DNA from: an uncultured Muribaculaceae bacterium | GTDB taxonomy: Bacteria > Bacteroidota > Bacteroidia > Bacteroidales > Muribaculaceae | Length of the DNA: 57,249 bases | NCBI GenBank assembly: GCA_905233845.1 | Contig: CAJOFH010000011.1 | Location: forward strand, 1-57,249 | Reading direction: 5' to 3' | Shown: piece after piece, positions 16,169-24,275 of the stretch | Layout: each line of letters begins with the position of its first letter | Position numbering within the stretch: the first letter of the stretch is position 1 | Position numbers and translations under genes: made by a program | Notes under the pieces: generated by a model | What the model was told of the DNA's origin: nothing | Seen by the model: the letters and a program-made list of their open reading frames with translations, nothing else | Database searches by the model: none

Positions 16169-17947
16169 TCAAGCCATTGTTAGTTTGAAGTCTTTTATCA
16201 TCTGGGCGAATTTTGGGTTGCGATCGCGCATGTCTTGAACTATTTCGCGGTCGGTTTTCGCCATTGTCGACACTCCCTTCGGCGAGAGTTTTATGTCAAG
16301 AGCAAGCATGTCGTTGCCCACCTCGTCGCGCAAGAACTGCAACAGTTTCGTCATATTTACCTTTAATGCCTCGACTTGTACATCATTCTCAACCTCAACG
16401 AAATAGGTAGATTCGTTCACACGTTGCGGCACCGAGTTGCGCATTGCGCTCAGCAGTATTATCTCGCCTGGGTTTTGTTCAATGTAGTGCTTCCAGGCTG
16501 TAGCGAGCTGCTCGGGAGTGAACTCCGAAGTGCGAGCGGTGTGGTGCTCGGCGGGTGCGTTTTTTTCTCCTTGGTTGGTAGGTTGCTTATTGATAAGGAT
16601 GCGGCGAGTACCGCTTGGTGTAGACGTTACTGTGGGCTTGGGAGCAGGTTGTGAAGGTTGAGGACGAGCCTGTGGTGATTGCGTTAACTGTGTAGGTTGA
16701 GCAGGCTGTGCCGATGCAGGTTGCGCAGCAGGAGCACTCTGAACTTGAGTTGGCTGTGTCGCTGGAGCAGCTTGCGTTGTAGGGGTTGGTTGTGAGGTAG
16801 GAGCTGTCACCTTTTGTACTCGTGGCTGTGGTGGTTGCTGCACAGGTGTGTTACCCATTAGTTGGCACAGCTTGATGAGCGTGAGTTCAACGACAAATTG
16901 CTTGTTGCTCGTCTCACGGTACTGCAGGTCGCAGGTGTTACACAGGTCCATCGCCATATAGAAGAATCGTGATCCGAATGCAGCCGCCTGCTTGATGTGT
17001 TTCTGAGCAATGTCATTGTTCATCTCAAGCAATCCCACAGTTTGTGGTGTGCTGGCTACCATGAGGTCGCGCAGATGCTGAGCGAGACCATTGACGAAAT
17101 AGAGCGAGTCAAAACCCTTGTCCCTGATTTCCTTATAGATGAGCAGAGCTTGTGGCACGTCACCAGTCTGGAATGCCTCATCAAGACGGAAGTAGTAGTC
17201 ATAGTCGAGTACGTTCAGGTTTTCAATAGCGCTCTGATAGGTGATATTGCCCTCGGTTGAGGCGAGCACTTGGTCGTAGATTGACAGGGCGTCGCGCATG
17301 GCACCATCGGCCTTCTGCGCAATTACGTTGAGGGCAGCAGGCTCGGCGGTCACACCTTTATCCTCACTGATGCGCTGTAGCTGCTCCACGATATCGGGCA
17401 CAGTGATACGGGCGAAGTCATAGATTTGGCAGCGCGACAAGATGGTGGGGATAATTTTCTGCTTTTCGGTAGTGGCGAGAATGAAGATGGCATACTCGGG
17501 TGGTTCCTCAAGGGTCTTGAGGAAGGCGTTGAATGCCGCTTGTGAGAGCATGTGAACCTCATCGATGATGAACACGCGGTAGCGGCCCACCTGAGGCGGC
17601 ACTATCACTTGATCGGTGAGTTTGCGGATGTCTTCTACCGAGTTGTTGCTGGCGGCATCAAGCTCAAGGATGTTGTAGGAGCGTTGCTCGTTGAATGCCT
17701 GGCACGACTCGCACTCGTTGCAGGGCTCGCCGTCGGCAGTCAGGTGTTCGCAGTTGATGGCCTTGGCAAAGATGCGAGCGCAAGTAGTCTTACCCACGCC
17801 ACGTGGACCGCAAAACAGATAGGCATGTGCCAACTGTTCGTTCTTGATGGCTGTCTTTAGAGTGTGAGTCAAAGCCTTCTGGCCCACCACAGTAGAGAAA
17901 CTCGATGGCCTGTATTTTCTCGCCGAAACAATATAATTCTCGCTCAT
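16169..17947 (-). CDS. dnaX: DNA polymerase III subunits gamma/tau
   Basis: The 592-residue clamp-loader ATPase has Walker A GPRGVGKT (47-54), the four-Cys zinc site (C66, C76, C79, C82), DEVH (129-132) and the SRC sensor (ILSRCQIYDF), then domain III to about 365. A long linker of about 80 residues is rich in Pro, Gln, Ala and Thr (371-450), followed by a C-terminal domain that would bind the polymerase or DnaB. No slippery A-run typical of the E. coli frameshift was noticed, so a tau-like full-length product is expected. It drives loading of the sliding clamp at the replication fork. Confidence 0.97.
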   Translation of the reverse strand: MSENYIVSARKYRPSSFSTVVGQKALTHTLKTAIKNEQLAHAYLFCGPRGVGKTTCARIFAKAINCEHLTADGEPCNECESCQAFNEQRSYNILELDAASNNSVEDIRKLTDQVIVPPQVGRYRVFIIDEVHMLSQAAFNAFLKTLEEPPEYAIFILATTEKQKIIPTILSRCQIYDFARITVPDIVEQLQRISEDKGVTAEPAALNVIAQKADGAMRDALSIYDQVLASTEGNITYQSAIENLNVLDYDYYFRLDEAFQTGDVPQALLIYKEIRDKGFDSLYFVNGLAQHLRDLMVASTPQTVGLLEMNNDIAQKHIKQAAAFGSRFFYMAMDLCNTCDLQYRETSNKQFVVELTLIKLCQLMGNTPVQQPPQPRVQKVTAPTSQPTPTTQAAPATQPTQVQSAPAAQPASAQPAQPTQLTQSPQARPQPSQPAPKPTVTSTPSGTRRILINKQPTNQGEKNAPAEHHTARTSEFTPEQLATAWKHYIEQNPGEIILLSAMRNSVPQRVNESTYFVEVENDVQVEALKVNMTKLLQFLRDEVGNDMLALDIKLSPKGVSTMAKTDREIVQDMRDRNPKFAQMIKDFKLTMA

Positions 17948-17973
17948 GACGTGCAGGTTTTATTAATAGTCTA

Positions 17974-17981
17974 CAAAGATA
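17974..17981 (-). promoter_or_regulatory. Promoter -7 box for dnaX
   Basis: TATCTTTG on the minus strand lies 26 nt before the dnaX start codon. There is no clear -33 TTTG. Confidence 0.5.
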
Positions 17982-18028
17982 CAAATTTTCCTCAACATTT
18001 CGGCACTTCATCACTTTTTTTGAAAAAA

Positions 18029-18103
18029 TGAAACAACAGGGACGGTTCTCTTTGTTTCAGTTTTTTCTATTTTCAAAAAAATGAAGTAAAAAGAACCGAA
18101 CCT
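18029..18103. repeat. REP-like hairpin pair, GGGACGGTTCT family
   Basis: TGAAACAA-CAGGGACGGTTCTC-TTTGTTTCA forms a hairpin with the core in its loop. About 25 nt later comes a second, inverted core, AAAAAGAACCGAACC, preceded by ATGAAG. The same GAACCG core recurs at 23038, 45657, 45754, 52859 and 52957. Confidence 0.6.
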
Positions 18104-18153
18104 TTTAGTTTAATAATTGTCATAAATCAGCTAAAAGTCGTATCTGGCGCACG

Positions 18154-18195
18154 AAAGGATAATCCGTTTTTTTCAATGGGTTATCCTTTTTTATT
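18154..18195 (+). terminator. Orphan intrinsic terminator
   Basis: AAAGGATAATCC (18154-18165) pairs with GGGTTATCCTTT (18178-18189) with one G-T pair, followed by TTTTATT. T-runs follow only on the plus strand. No plus-strand protein gene precedes it, so it may end a small RNA starting in the dnaX upstream region. Confidence 0.5.
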
Positions 18196-18750
18196 GATGT
18201 GGTCTATTGTAATGCTTTAAGAAATCAAAATCAAATACCCTAGAAAAGTGTAACTTTTACATCGCAAACTATTAATAACCAACTATATAAAGATACAGAT
18301 TCTCTCTTTGATTTTCTGACAATTATTATATTAACCGTGCTAAAAGTGGCAAAAAAAGTGAGATTTAGCAGAGTTTTATCATTACTAAATATCCTTATGT
18401 TTTATATTAATAATTTATTACATAGATGATTAACTAATATTTTATAGAGTAATTTAATGCATTAAACTTATTCTTTTTTTGCCAAAAACACCTTAAGTTT
18501 AAGTCACTCATTACAAATTCAAAAAATGCTCATATTTTTCTAGGACTAGGGTTAAAATACCAATTCCAGATAATTATAAGTATGTTTTTGTGATACTGAC
18601 ACGGGGGGCGTGCGCTCCCTCTTTTTTGACAGTTTATGATATCTTATGACACAATAAGAAATTTAGTGCTACCTCAAGTGCCTGGAAATCAACAAGCCTT
18701 ATGTCTTATTGTTTTTGTTGTGCAACTTCTCACTCCTATCAGAAGCCCTC
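18196..18750. other. Gene-free AT-rich region
   Basis: No credible coding region or recognisable RNA is seen. The sequence is AT-rich with scattered homopolymers and one GC-rich burst (GGGGGGCGTGCGCTCCC near 18604). Confidence 0.5.
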
Positions 18751-18828
18751 TTTTGGCTGAAAACTCAACCCCACTAATCAACCAAAACTATACTTTTTCA
18801 TCCACTTTTGGTTGGAAAACTTGGTTTT
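18751..18828 (+). repeat. Three-arm alternative-hairpin repeat, copy 1
   Basis: The arms are TTTTGGCTG (18751-18759), CAACCAAAA (18779-18787) and TTTTGGTTG (18806-18814). Arms 2 and 3 pair perfectly over 9 bp. A related unit at 19897-19974 has CAGCCAAAA and TTTTGGCTG, so one base pair has changed on both sides. It lies just upstream of the promoter of the LRR gene. Confidence 0.6.
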
Positions 18829-18831
18829 ACT

Positions 18832-18862
18832 TTTGAATTTTTAAATAATAGATTTATCTTTG
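18832..18862 (+). promoter_or_regulatory. Consensus promoter for the LRR gene
   Basis: TTTG (18832-18835), 19 nt and TATCTTTG (18855-18862) fit the Bacteroidetes consensus exactly, with 21 nt to the ATG at 18884. Confidence 0.75.
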
Positions 18863-18883
18863 TATTCTAAAAACTGTATTTGT

Positions 18884-19831
18884 ATGAAAAGATTTAGTTT
18901 TGTTTTAATAATTCTGACAATGGCCACATTCTTTGCGATGTCTCAGGACATAATTGTCAAGAAAGATGGCAGTGTGATAAAAGTTTACAACCTTGAGGAA
19001 GGCAAAGAAGTTTTTTACTATACTCTTGATCCATCATCCGAAGCTCAAGTCCTAAAGATTAAGAAGAGTGAGGTGTTCACCACTCAAAAAAGCGATGCAC
19101 AACCAGTCAAGCCGCAAGAATCACACTCAACCAAGCGTCAAGCAGCGCCTCAGCATGAGCCTGTTACAGCAACATTCATGTGGGAAATAGAACCAATGAA
19201 AATAAAAAAAGGAAAAATGATTGGACGTAAGTTTGTTGCGCGAACACCCGATAGGCATGAATTAAACTACCAAGTGCTCTCAGAGGATAATTATACACTT
19301 CAAGTTATCAAAGGAGATTACAAGGAAGAAAGTTATATCATACCTGAATATGTAATGGTTGATAACGAGCAGTATACTGTGACCGAGGTAGGAGAAAAAG
19401 CGTTCAACGGCAAGAAGAAAGTAAAAGAAATCCAACTGCCTTCAACATTAATTTATATTGGAAAAGAAGCCTTTAGTAATACAAAATTTAATAATATTGT
19501 GTTTCCCGAAGGTTTACAAATAATTGATGAGCTTGCTTTTAGTAAATCAAGTTTAGAGAAGATTATACTTCCAGAAAGTTTGGTAGAACTAGGCATTAGC
19601 GCGTTTATTTTTTGTTCAATAGGTAATATTTTTTATGAAATTTATATACCATCTTCTATTAAAAAGATAGGAGAAGGATGCTTTCTTTTTGTTGGGAAAA
19701 ACCACAGTTATAGAGGCTTTTATCAAGGCTATATCTCCAATATGCCCGACTTTATAACAGAGGGGAATTGCAAAGAGTATGGCATAGACGAGGAAGCTGT
19801 AAGAGCCTATTACAATACCAAAAGACCTTAA
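18884..19831 (+). CDS. Secreted BspA-type leucine-rich repeat protein
   Basis: The protein has 315 residues from the ATG at 18884; an in-frame TTG at 18860 falls inside the -7 box. A signal peptide (about 1-19, ending AMSQ) is followed by a short KKDGSVIKVYNLEEG motif common in Bacteroidales envelope proteins. A charged linker follows, then BspA-like LRR units (LRR_5) from about 150: VTEVGEKAFNGKKKVKEIQLP, LIYIGKEAF, LQIIDELAFSKSSLEKIILPE. The family mediates adhesion or surface binding in oral and gut Bacteroidales and in Trichomonas. Only about five repeats are present. It is flanked on both sides by the same alternative-hairpin repeat. Confidence 0.88.
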   Translation: MKRFSFVLIILTMATFFAMSQDIIVKKDGSVIKVYNLEEGKEVFYYTLDPSSEAQVLKIKKSEVFTTQKSDAQPVKPQESHSTKRQAAPQHEPVTATFMWEIEPMKIKKGKMIGRKFVARTPDRHELNYQVLSEDNYTLQVIKGDYKEESYIIPEYVMVDNEQYTVTEVGEKAFNGKKKVKEIQLPSTLIYIGKEAFSNTKFNNIVFPEGLQIIDELAFSKSSLEKIILPESLVELGISAFIFCSIGNIFYEIYIPSSIKKIGEGCFLFVGKNHSYRGFYQGYISNMPDFITEGNCKEYGIDEEAVRAYYNTKRP

Positions 19832-19837
19832 CACTTT

Positions 19838-19871
19838 TTGGCGGAATTAAGAGAGCGTATTCTTAATTCTG
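19838..19871. repeat. Hairpin repeat TTGGCGGAATTAAG, copy 1
   Basis: CGGAATTAAG (19842-19851) pairs with CTTAATTCTG (19862-19871), with a G-T pair. The same unit occurs at 29135-29170. It lies immediately after the LRR gene and may act as its terminator. Confidence 0.6.
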
Positions 19872-19891
19872 TAAATTGTTCTGTTGTTTAT

Positions 19892-19974
19892 TATAGTTTT
19901 GGCTGATTAGTAAATGTTGCTAATCAGCCAAAACTATACTCTTCTACCCGCTTTTGGCTGGAAAACTCGGTTTT
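19892..19974 (+). repeat. Three-arm alternative-hairpin repeat, copy 2
   Basis: Arm 1 (19892-19910) and arm 2 (19920-19938) pair perfectly over 19 bp around TTTTGGCTGATTAG. Arm 3 TTTTGGCTG (19952-19960) can instead pair with CAGCCAAAA (19925-19933) in arm 2. The two folds exclude each other, as in an attenuator. It is followed by GAAAACTCGGTTTT, also conserved in copy 1. Confidence 0.65.
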
Positions 19975-20083
19975 TTCTTGTTTTTTTGGAAAAAAGGGTA
20001 GTATAGTGTAACATTTTCATGTATCTTTACGTCTTGATAGGTGAGACGAAAATTTTACATACAACAAATAACACTTTAAAATC

Positions 20084-20548
20084 ATGAAAAAGTTTTTAGT
20101 TTTAGCTCTCGTGGCAATGATTAGTGCTACTGGTTTCGGTAAAACAATTGACGAGGTGTTCAACGCATTTCCAAAGGCCGACAATGTGCAGGAGATAACA
20201 GTTGACAAACAGATGTTAGGTATGGCAATGGTTATGGCTGGAGACCAAAATTCTGGACTATCCAAAATGAAGGATATCGATAACTTGAGAATAATCAATA
20301 TCGAAAATCCGTCGAGTGAGCAAATTGCTATTGCCAAAGAGCTCATGAAAGTTGAAGTAGATGGCTTTGAGGAAATGCTCAGCGCAAACGAAGATGGTCA
20401 GGACGTGTTAATCCTCAATCAAAGCGAAGGCCAGATGATAACAAAGATGCTAATTATTGCCTCAGAGAAGGATAAGATAGCCGTTGTGTTGATTGAGGGA
20501 AAAATCGACCTCAACGATGCCAGCAAAATGATGAAAATCGCAAAATAA
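20084..20548 (+). CDS. Secreted DUF4252 protein
   Basis: The protein has 154 residues: a signal peptide (about 1-19) and a mature domain with the DUF4252 pattern (DEVFNAFPKADNVQEITVDK, KMKDIDNLRIINIENPS, EDVLIL-like DGQDVLILNQSEG, VVLIEGKIDL). DUF4252 proteins are small exported Bacteroidetes proteins of unknown function, often encoded with an ECF sigma factor. Here a sigma gene follows after 18 bp and a second DUF4252 protein ends the operon, so the protein probably belongs to the regulon or its sensing. A TATCTTTA at 20022 is a possible weak promoter. Confidence 0.88.
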   Translation: MKKFLVLALVAMISATGFGKTIDEVFNAFPKADNVQEITVDKQMLGMAMVMAGDQNSGLSKMKDIDNLRIINIENPSSEQIAIAKELMKVEVDGFEEMLSANEDGQDVLILNQSEGQMITKMLIIASEKDKIAVVLIEGKIDLNDASKMMKIAK

Positions 20549-20566
20549 GTTTCATTGCGTGAGCTG

Positions 20567-21076
20567 ATGAACGCTTCAGAGTTTAAACAGCGGTTTTTAC
20601 CCTTGAATGTCAAGCTCTACAAGGTGGCTTACCTCTTGCTGGGCAACGAGGACGACGCCAAAGACGTGGTGCAAGATGCCTACCTTAAACTCTGGAACAA
20701 GCGCGACACGCTCACTAACATCGACAACGACCAAGGCTACTGCACAACGCTGGTGCGCAACATGTGCCTCGACAGATATCGAGCAGCAAGCCTCTCAATC
20801 GTCGACAAGCCGCCCGAGGAACTGCCACTGGCAAGCAACGACAATGCCTCAAGTAGCGTTGAACTTCGGCAGACTGAACAACTGCTCAACCAGTGCTTGG
20901 CACGACTTCCGGCACAGCAGCAACAGATGGTGCGACTGCGAGACATCAACGGCTGCTCGATGCAGGAGATAGAAAAAGCCACAGGCCTCACGGCAGTCAA
21001 CGCGAGAGTGTTGCTGAGCCGAGCGAGAAAATCACTGAGAACTCATTTTCAATCAATCCAAAATCATGAACAATAA
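20567..21076 (+). CDS. ECF-type RNA polymerase sigma factor
   Basis: The protein has 169 residues from the ATG at 20567 (a TTG at 20555 is the alternative). Region 2 reads YKVAYLLLGNEDDAKDVVQDAYLKLW and VRNMCLDRYR; region 4 reads LARLPAQQQQMVRLRDINGCSMQEIEKATGLT. It is encoded between a DUF4252 protein and an anti-sigma factor whose ATG overlaps its end by 11 bp, so translation is probably coupled. The target promoters are unknown. Confidence 0.93.
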   Translation: MNASEFKQRFLPLNVKLYKVAYLLLGNEDDAKDVVQDAYLKLWNKRDTLTNIDNDQGYCTTLVRNMCLDRYRAASLSIVDKPPEELPLASNDNASSSVELRQTEQLLNQCLARLPAQQQQMVRLRDINGCSMQEIEKATGLTAVNARVLLSRARKSLRTHFQSIQNHEQ

Positions 21077-21845
21077 AGAATTAGACATATTGCTTAGCAA
21101 GTTCTACCGCGGCGAGACATCTCTCGACGAGGAGCGACTGTTGCGCGAGTCGCTTGCGGGTGATGATGCCGATGCCCTGCTCATGCAGGCACTGGACAAG
21201 ATGGAGGATGACGTTGAAGTTCCCAGCGATTTCGAGCAATCGCTCAGCGACATGATTGACCAATGGGACGATAAGGAACAGCATAAGGCCAAAGTGACAC
21301 CATCGTTGTGGCAGCGCACTTCGTGGATTGCTGCTGCGGCAAGTGTGGCAGTGGTGGCAACAGTGGGATGGTGGATGATGCGCAACAACTCCACACCATC
21401 CATTACTGAGAAAAATCTGCCAGTAATTGCCAAGATACAAGAGAAGCCTGAACAAACTGATGTAAAGCCGATTATCGAGACGGTGGAAAATAACAAGGAG
21501 CAACAAGCTCAGCATCCACAACGTATCTCTAAGCCCGCCAAGACCTTGAAGCACGAGGTTGGACATCTTGCTCAGGCAAGTGCAAAACCAAGTGCAAAAA
21601 GTGTCCCAAAAAGTACTTTGACAAGTACGAAGTCAAGAGTCAAGCCTATTGCTAAAGCAACTGCAAAGCCAAGTGTTGAGTCTGTGGACCGAAACCTTGA
21701 GGCAGAACTCTCGCCCGAAGAAGAGCTTCTCGCAATAGAGGCTCTCGAGAAATTCTCTACCGTGCTTAATAAGGGCGTGAACCAGCTCAATGACGCTGGT
21801 GAGAAAATTGACAATATCACCAATACTATTGAACATTTATTATAA
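21066..21845 (+). CDS. Transmembrane anti-sigma factor
   Basis: The protein has 259 residues: a cytoplasmic N-terminal domain (about 1-80) with the helical LDILLSKFYRGETSLDEERLL pattern of Bacteroidetes anti-sigma proteins, one membrane helix (about 86-105) and a long periplasmic part rich in Lys, Pro, Ala and Ser (about 150-215) ending in helix. It overlaps the sigma gene by 11 bp. It should hold the sigma factor at the membrane until an envelope signal releases it. The low-complexity periplasmic segment may span the wall or present cleavage sites. Confidence 0.85.
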   Translation: MNNKELDILLSKFYRGETSLDEERLLRESLAGDDADALLMQALDKMEDDVEVPSDFEQSLSDMIDQWDDKEQHKAKVTPSLWQRTSWIAAAASVAVVATVGWWMMRNNSTPSITEKNLPVIAKIQEKPEQTDVKPIIETVENNKEQQAQHPQRISKPAKTLKHEVGHLAQASAKPSAKSVPKSTLTSTKSRVKPIAKATAKPSVESVDRNLEAELSPEEELLAIEALEKFSTVLNKGVNQLNDAGEKIDNITNTIEHLL

Positions 21846-21849
21846 AATT

Positions 21850-23022
21850 ATGAAAAAGACAATTACAATACTATTTTTATTGCTCACCGTGAGCATGGCG
21901 GCAAGTGCACAAGAGTCACTCATCAAGCAATTTAAGGGCAAGGAGGGTTTTTCTTGTGTCACCGTTGGCAAAGCGGCAATGAATATGATGTCTTCTCGTG
22001 GAAAGCTCGGTCGTGAAGGCTTCAGTGGCAATCTCAAAATAGGAAATTTTGCCGACAAGGTTGACCGACTTGAAATCGTCTCGGCAAGCACGCCACAGGC
22101 TGCCGAGCAACTCACCAAGGCGTGCAAAGAGTGGATAAAGAAAGACCACTTTGAGAGTATACTCGACGTTGATGAAGAGGGAAATCAAGCATCAATCTAC
22201 GCCAAGACAGGTGGTGACAATAATATCTTCTTGCTCCTGGCTCAAGACAAAGAGACATCGGTAGTCATTATATACGGCACCATGACGCTCGACGACATCA
22301 GAGGTGTCACGACTTCAAGCCCACAAACATCACGCGAGAGTAGAGTAGAGCCAAAAAGTAGTTCTATGTATGGTAAAGCGCGGGATTTCTATATGTTAGC
22401 AAAAGATGGTGACCCCGAGGCGCAATATCAGCTTGCCTGTTGCTATCACAATGGCTACGGCGTTGAGGAGAATGATTCTCTGGCATTTGTGTGGGCAAAG
22501 AAATCGGCCGAACAGAATTATCCAGCAGGGCTTTATTTCTTGGCGTTTTGCTATGAGACAGGCAAGGGATGCTCGGCAAATATGGGGAACGCCAATTTCC
22601 TCTATCAGAAAGCCTATGAGAAGGCCATGTTGCATGCCAATGAAGGTGACCCTTCGGCACAGTTTATAGTGGGTAAAATCTTTGACTATGGAAATGGTGG
22701 AGTGAAACAGGATCAAGAAGTTGCAGTTAGGTGGTATCGTCGTGCTGCCGAGCAAGGTTATCCTGGTGCTCAGTTCAACATGGGCAATTGCTGCCAGCTT
22801 GGAGAAGGCATCAAAGAGGACAAAGAACAGGCAGTGTACTGGTATCGACAAGCTGCAAATCAAGACGATGCCGACTCGCAATACATGCTTGGACTGTGTT
22901 ATGCCAGTGGAGAAGGTGTCACAAAGAGTAACAGCAAGGCTATAGAATGGTTTCAGAAGTCGTCACGTCAGGGACACCGATTGGCGCAAGACATCCTTTT
23001 GCGTATAGGCGAGACGTGGTGA
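21850..23022 (+). CDS. Secreted DUF4252-Sel1 repeat fusion
   Basis: The protein has 390 residues from the ATG at 21850, five bases after the anti-sigma stop. A signal peptide (ending AASAQ) precedes a DUF4252 domain (about 22-155), which is related to the gene at 20084. Sel1-type repeats run from about 185 to the end (DGDPEAQYQLACCYHNGYGVEENDSLAFVWAKKSAEQNYPAG, EGDPSAQFIVGKIFDYGNGG, AAEQGYPGAQFNMGNCCQLGEGI and others). Sel1 repeats are protein-binding superhelices. The fusion suggests that DUF4252 acts in a periplasmic protein complex, perhaps as sensor for the sigma/anti-sigma pair. Confidence 0.88.
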   Translation: MKKTITILFLLLTVSMAASAQESLIKQFKGKEGFSCVTVGKAAMNMMSSRGKLGREGFSGNLKIGNFADKVDRLEIVSASTPQAAEQLTKACKEWIKKDHFESILDVDEEGNQASIYAKTGGDNNIFLLLAQDKETSVVIIYGTMTLDDIRGVTTSSPQTSRESRVEPKSSSMYGKARDFYMLAKDGDPEAQYQLACCYHNGYGVEENDSLAFVWAKKSAEQNYPAGLYFLAFCYETGKGCSANMGNANFLYQKAYEKAMLHANEGDPSAQFIVGKIFDYGNGGVKQDQEVAVRWYRRAAEQGYPGAQFNMGNCCQLGEGIKEDKEQAVYWYRQAANQDDADSQYMLGLCYASGEGVTKSNSKAIEWFQKSSRQGHRLAQDILLRIGETW

Positions 23023-23037
23023 TAGTGATAGAACAAA

Positions 23038-23074
23038 TAGTGAGGAAAAAGGAACCGCCCCCTTTTCCTCACTA
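23038..23074. repeat. REP-like hairpin, GGAACCGCCCC copy
   Basis: TAGTGAGGAAAAAGG (from 23038) and CCTTTTCCTCACTA (to 23074) form a stem of about 14 bp with AACCGCCC in the loop. It lies 16 bp after the Sel1 gene. Confidence 0.7.
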
Positions 23075-23097
23075 TTGACCGATTTGGGTAAAAAAAC

Positions 23098-23133
23098 AAC
23101 ATCCCTCGTGAGTGAAATCTCATGAGGGATGTT
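23098..23133. terminator. Terminator between operon and tRNA-Asp
   Basis: AACATCCCTCGTGAG (23098-23112) pairs with CTCATGAGGGATGTT (23119-23133), with one G-T pair, and T residues follow on the plus strand. It lies 6 nt past the 3' end of the minus-strand tRNA and probably serves both strands. Confidence 0.8.
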
Positions 23134-23138
23134 TTGTG

Positions 23139-23212
23139 CGGTGCGTACAGGACTCGAACCAGCGACCTCCTGCGTGACAGGCAGGCATTCTAACCAACTG
23201 AACTAACGCACC
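23139..23212 (-). tRNA. tRNA-Asp (GTC)
   Basis: On the minus strand the acceptor GGTGCGT (23212-23206) pairs with ACGCACC, with discriminator G at 23139. The anticodon stem-loop reads CTGCC-TGTCACG-CAG with anticodon GTC. The T arm has GGTTCGAGTCC. The length is 74 nt with the CCA end not encoded. Confidence 0.96.
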
Positions 23213-23319
23213 GTTAGCAATTTTTGCGTTGCAAAGATATATCAAAAATCTCAATTACCAAAAAAATCGGCAATTTTTTATTCTTTTATCACTGAGTTTA
23301 GTTGGTAAATCGTTGTTTG

Positions 23320-23712
23320 TTAATCAAGTGGATTAAGCAAATCAAAAGATAGTGCGCTACCCCTACTACTATAGAATGTTCCTTCGTATAAGGTTAGACG
23401 ATCGCCCCAGGCTGAATAACGCCCCTTGAATTGGCCAATGTAAGTGCCACGCAAGTAGGCTTTTACTACCATGTGGCCATTGCCTCTCGATACCACTTTA
23501 AGAGTGCGACGTGCACCGCCAGTTTCGTAATATCCACTGCCGTTCTTGTTTATCATGAAGACAGATAAGTACTGACCTCCCACATTACCATAGAGGTCGC
23601 CCCAAACTCGTGAAGAACCAACCTTCTTGGTTTTAGCTTGCATGTTGGGTTGAAAATTGCTGAAAGCAGTGACACAAAGCAGCAGTGTCATGATTGTCAA
23701 TAATCGTTTCAT
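23320..23712 (-). CDS. Secreted protein, paralogue of next gene
   Basis: The protein has 130 residues: a signal peptide (about 1-26) and a basic mature domain of beta-type strands (GGQYLSVFMINKNGSGYYETG, VVKAYLRGTYIGQFKGRYS, YEGTFYSSRGSALSFDLL). It resembles the gene at 23754 in length, signal peptide, QAKTKK junction and the pattern of TYxGxxxG and YxGxxY. I recognise no family. The two genes are 41 bp apart and probably co-transcribed. Confidence 0.8.
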   Translation of the reverse strand: MKRLLTIMTLLLCVTAFSNFQPNMQAKTKKVGSSRVWGDLYGNVGGQYLSVFMINKNGSGYYETGGARRTLKVVSRGNGHMVVKAYLRGTYIGQFKGRYSAWGDRLTLYEGTFYSSRGSALSFDLLNPLD

Positions 23713-23753
23713 AATTGAAATGTTTTAGTTATTATTAATTTTGAAAAGACTCT

Positions 23754-24149
23754 TTAGGATGCAGGGCAATAAAAGATGAAAGAACTTTTGCTGCCATCTT
23801 TGTCATAATAGATTCCGTTATAGCCTACTATTATTCCACGACGCTTTTCAATAGTTCCACTAAGTTTCCCTACGTATGTAGAGCTATAATAAACGTTCAC
23901 TACTAGCTTGTTGCCTTTTAGTGAAACCTTCTTGAGCTCAAAAGTCATACCCAAGCTGGTTTCGGCGTAGCCTCGTCCGTCGCTGTTGATAACCATTTCA
24001 GAAACCTCAACATCACCTACATCTCCGGTTAGTATCAGCGAAAAATTGCTTGTGCTGCGAGATTTCTTTGTTTTAGCTTGCGTGTCAACTTGTTGTGTGA
24101 ATGCTATCATACACAAGATTAGCATCAATAGAGTGGTTAATCGTTTCAT
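23754..24149 (-). CDS. Secreted protein, paralogue of previous gene
   Basis: The protein has 131 residues from the ATG at 24149. A longer in-frame start at 24263 would add 38 residues ahead of an obvious signal peptide (KRLTTLLMLILCMIAFTQQ) and is rejected. The mature domain is of the same type as its neighbour (VSEMVINSDGRGYAETS, VVNVYYSSTYVGKLSG, VGYNGIYYDKDGS). The function is unknown. The pair looks like a tandem duplicate that has diverged strongly. Confidence 0.8.
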   Translation of the reverse strand: MKRLTTLLMLILCMIAFTQQVDTQAKTKKSRSTSNFSLILTGDVGDVEVSEMVINSDGRGYAETSLGMTFELKKVSLKGNKLVVNVYYSSTYVGKLSGTIEKRRGIIVGYNGIYYDKDGSKSSFIFYCPAS

Positions 24150-24275
24150 AGTTTGTAATATTAGAAGTTTGAGTGAAAAAATATAGAATCGAGTCTTATT
24201 GTAAATGACGGTGATGGTAGTGGTGAGTGAGTGGGTAGTGATGTCACACTGTCCATCTTTCACCTTCCACCAAAA

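Noticed and set aside
16560-16860. Proline/glutamine repeats in dnaX as a possible insertion
   Set aside because: Low-complexity linkers before the tau C-terminal domain are normal in Bacteroidetes DnaX.
18636-18836. Plus-strand open frame of 66 codons
   Set aside because: It runs through the alternative-hairpin repeat and lacks protein character.
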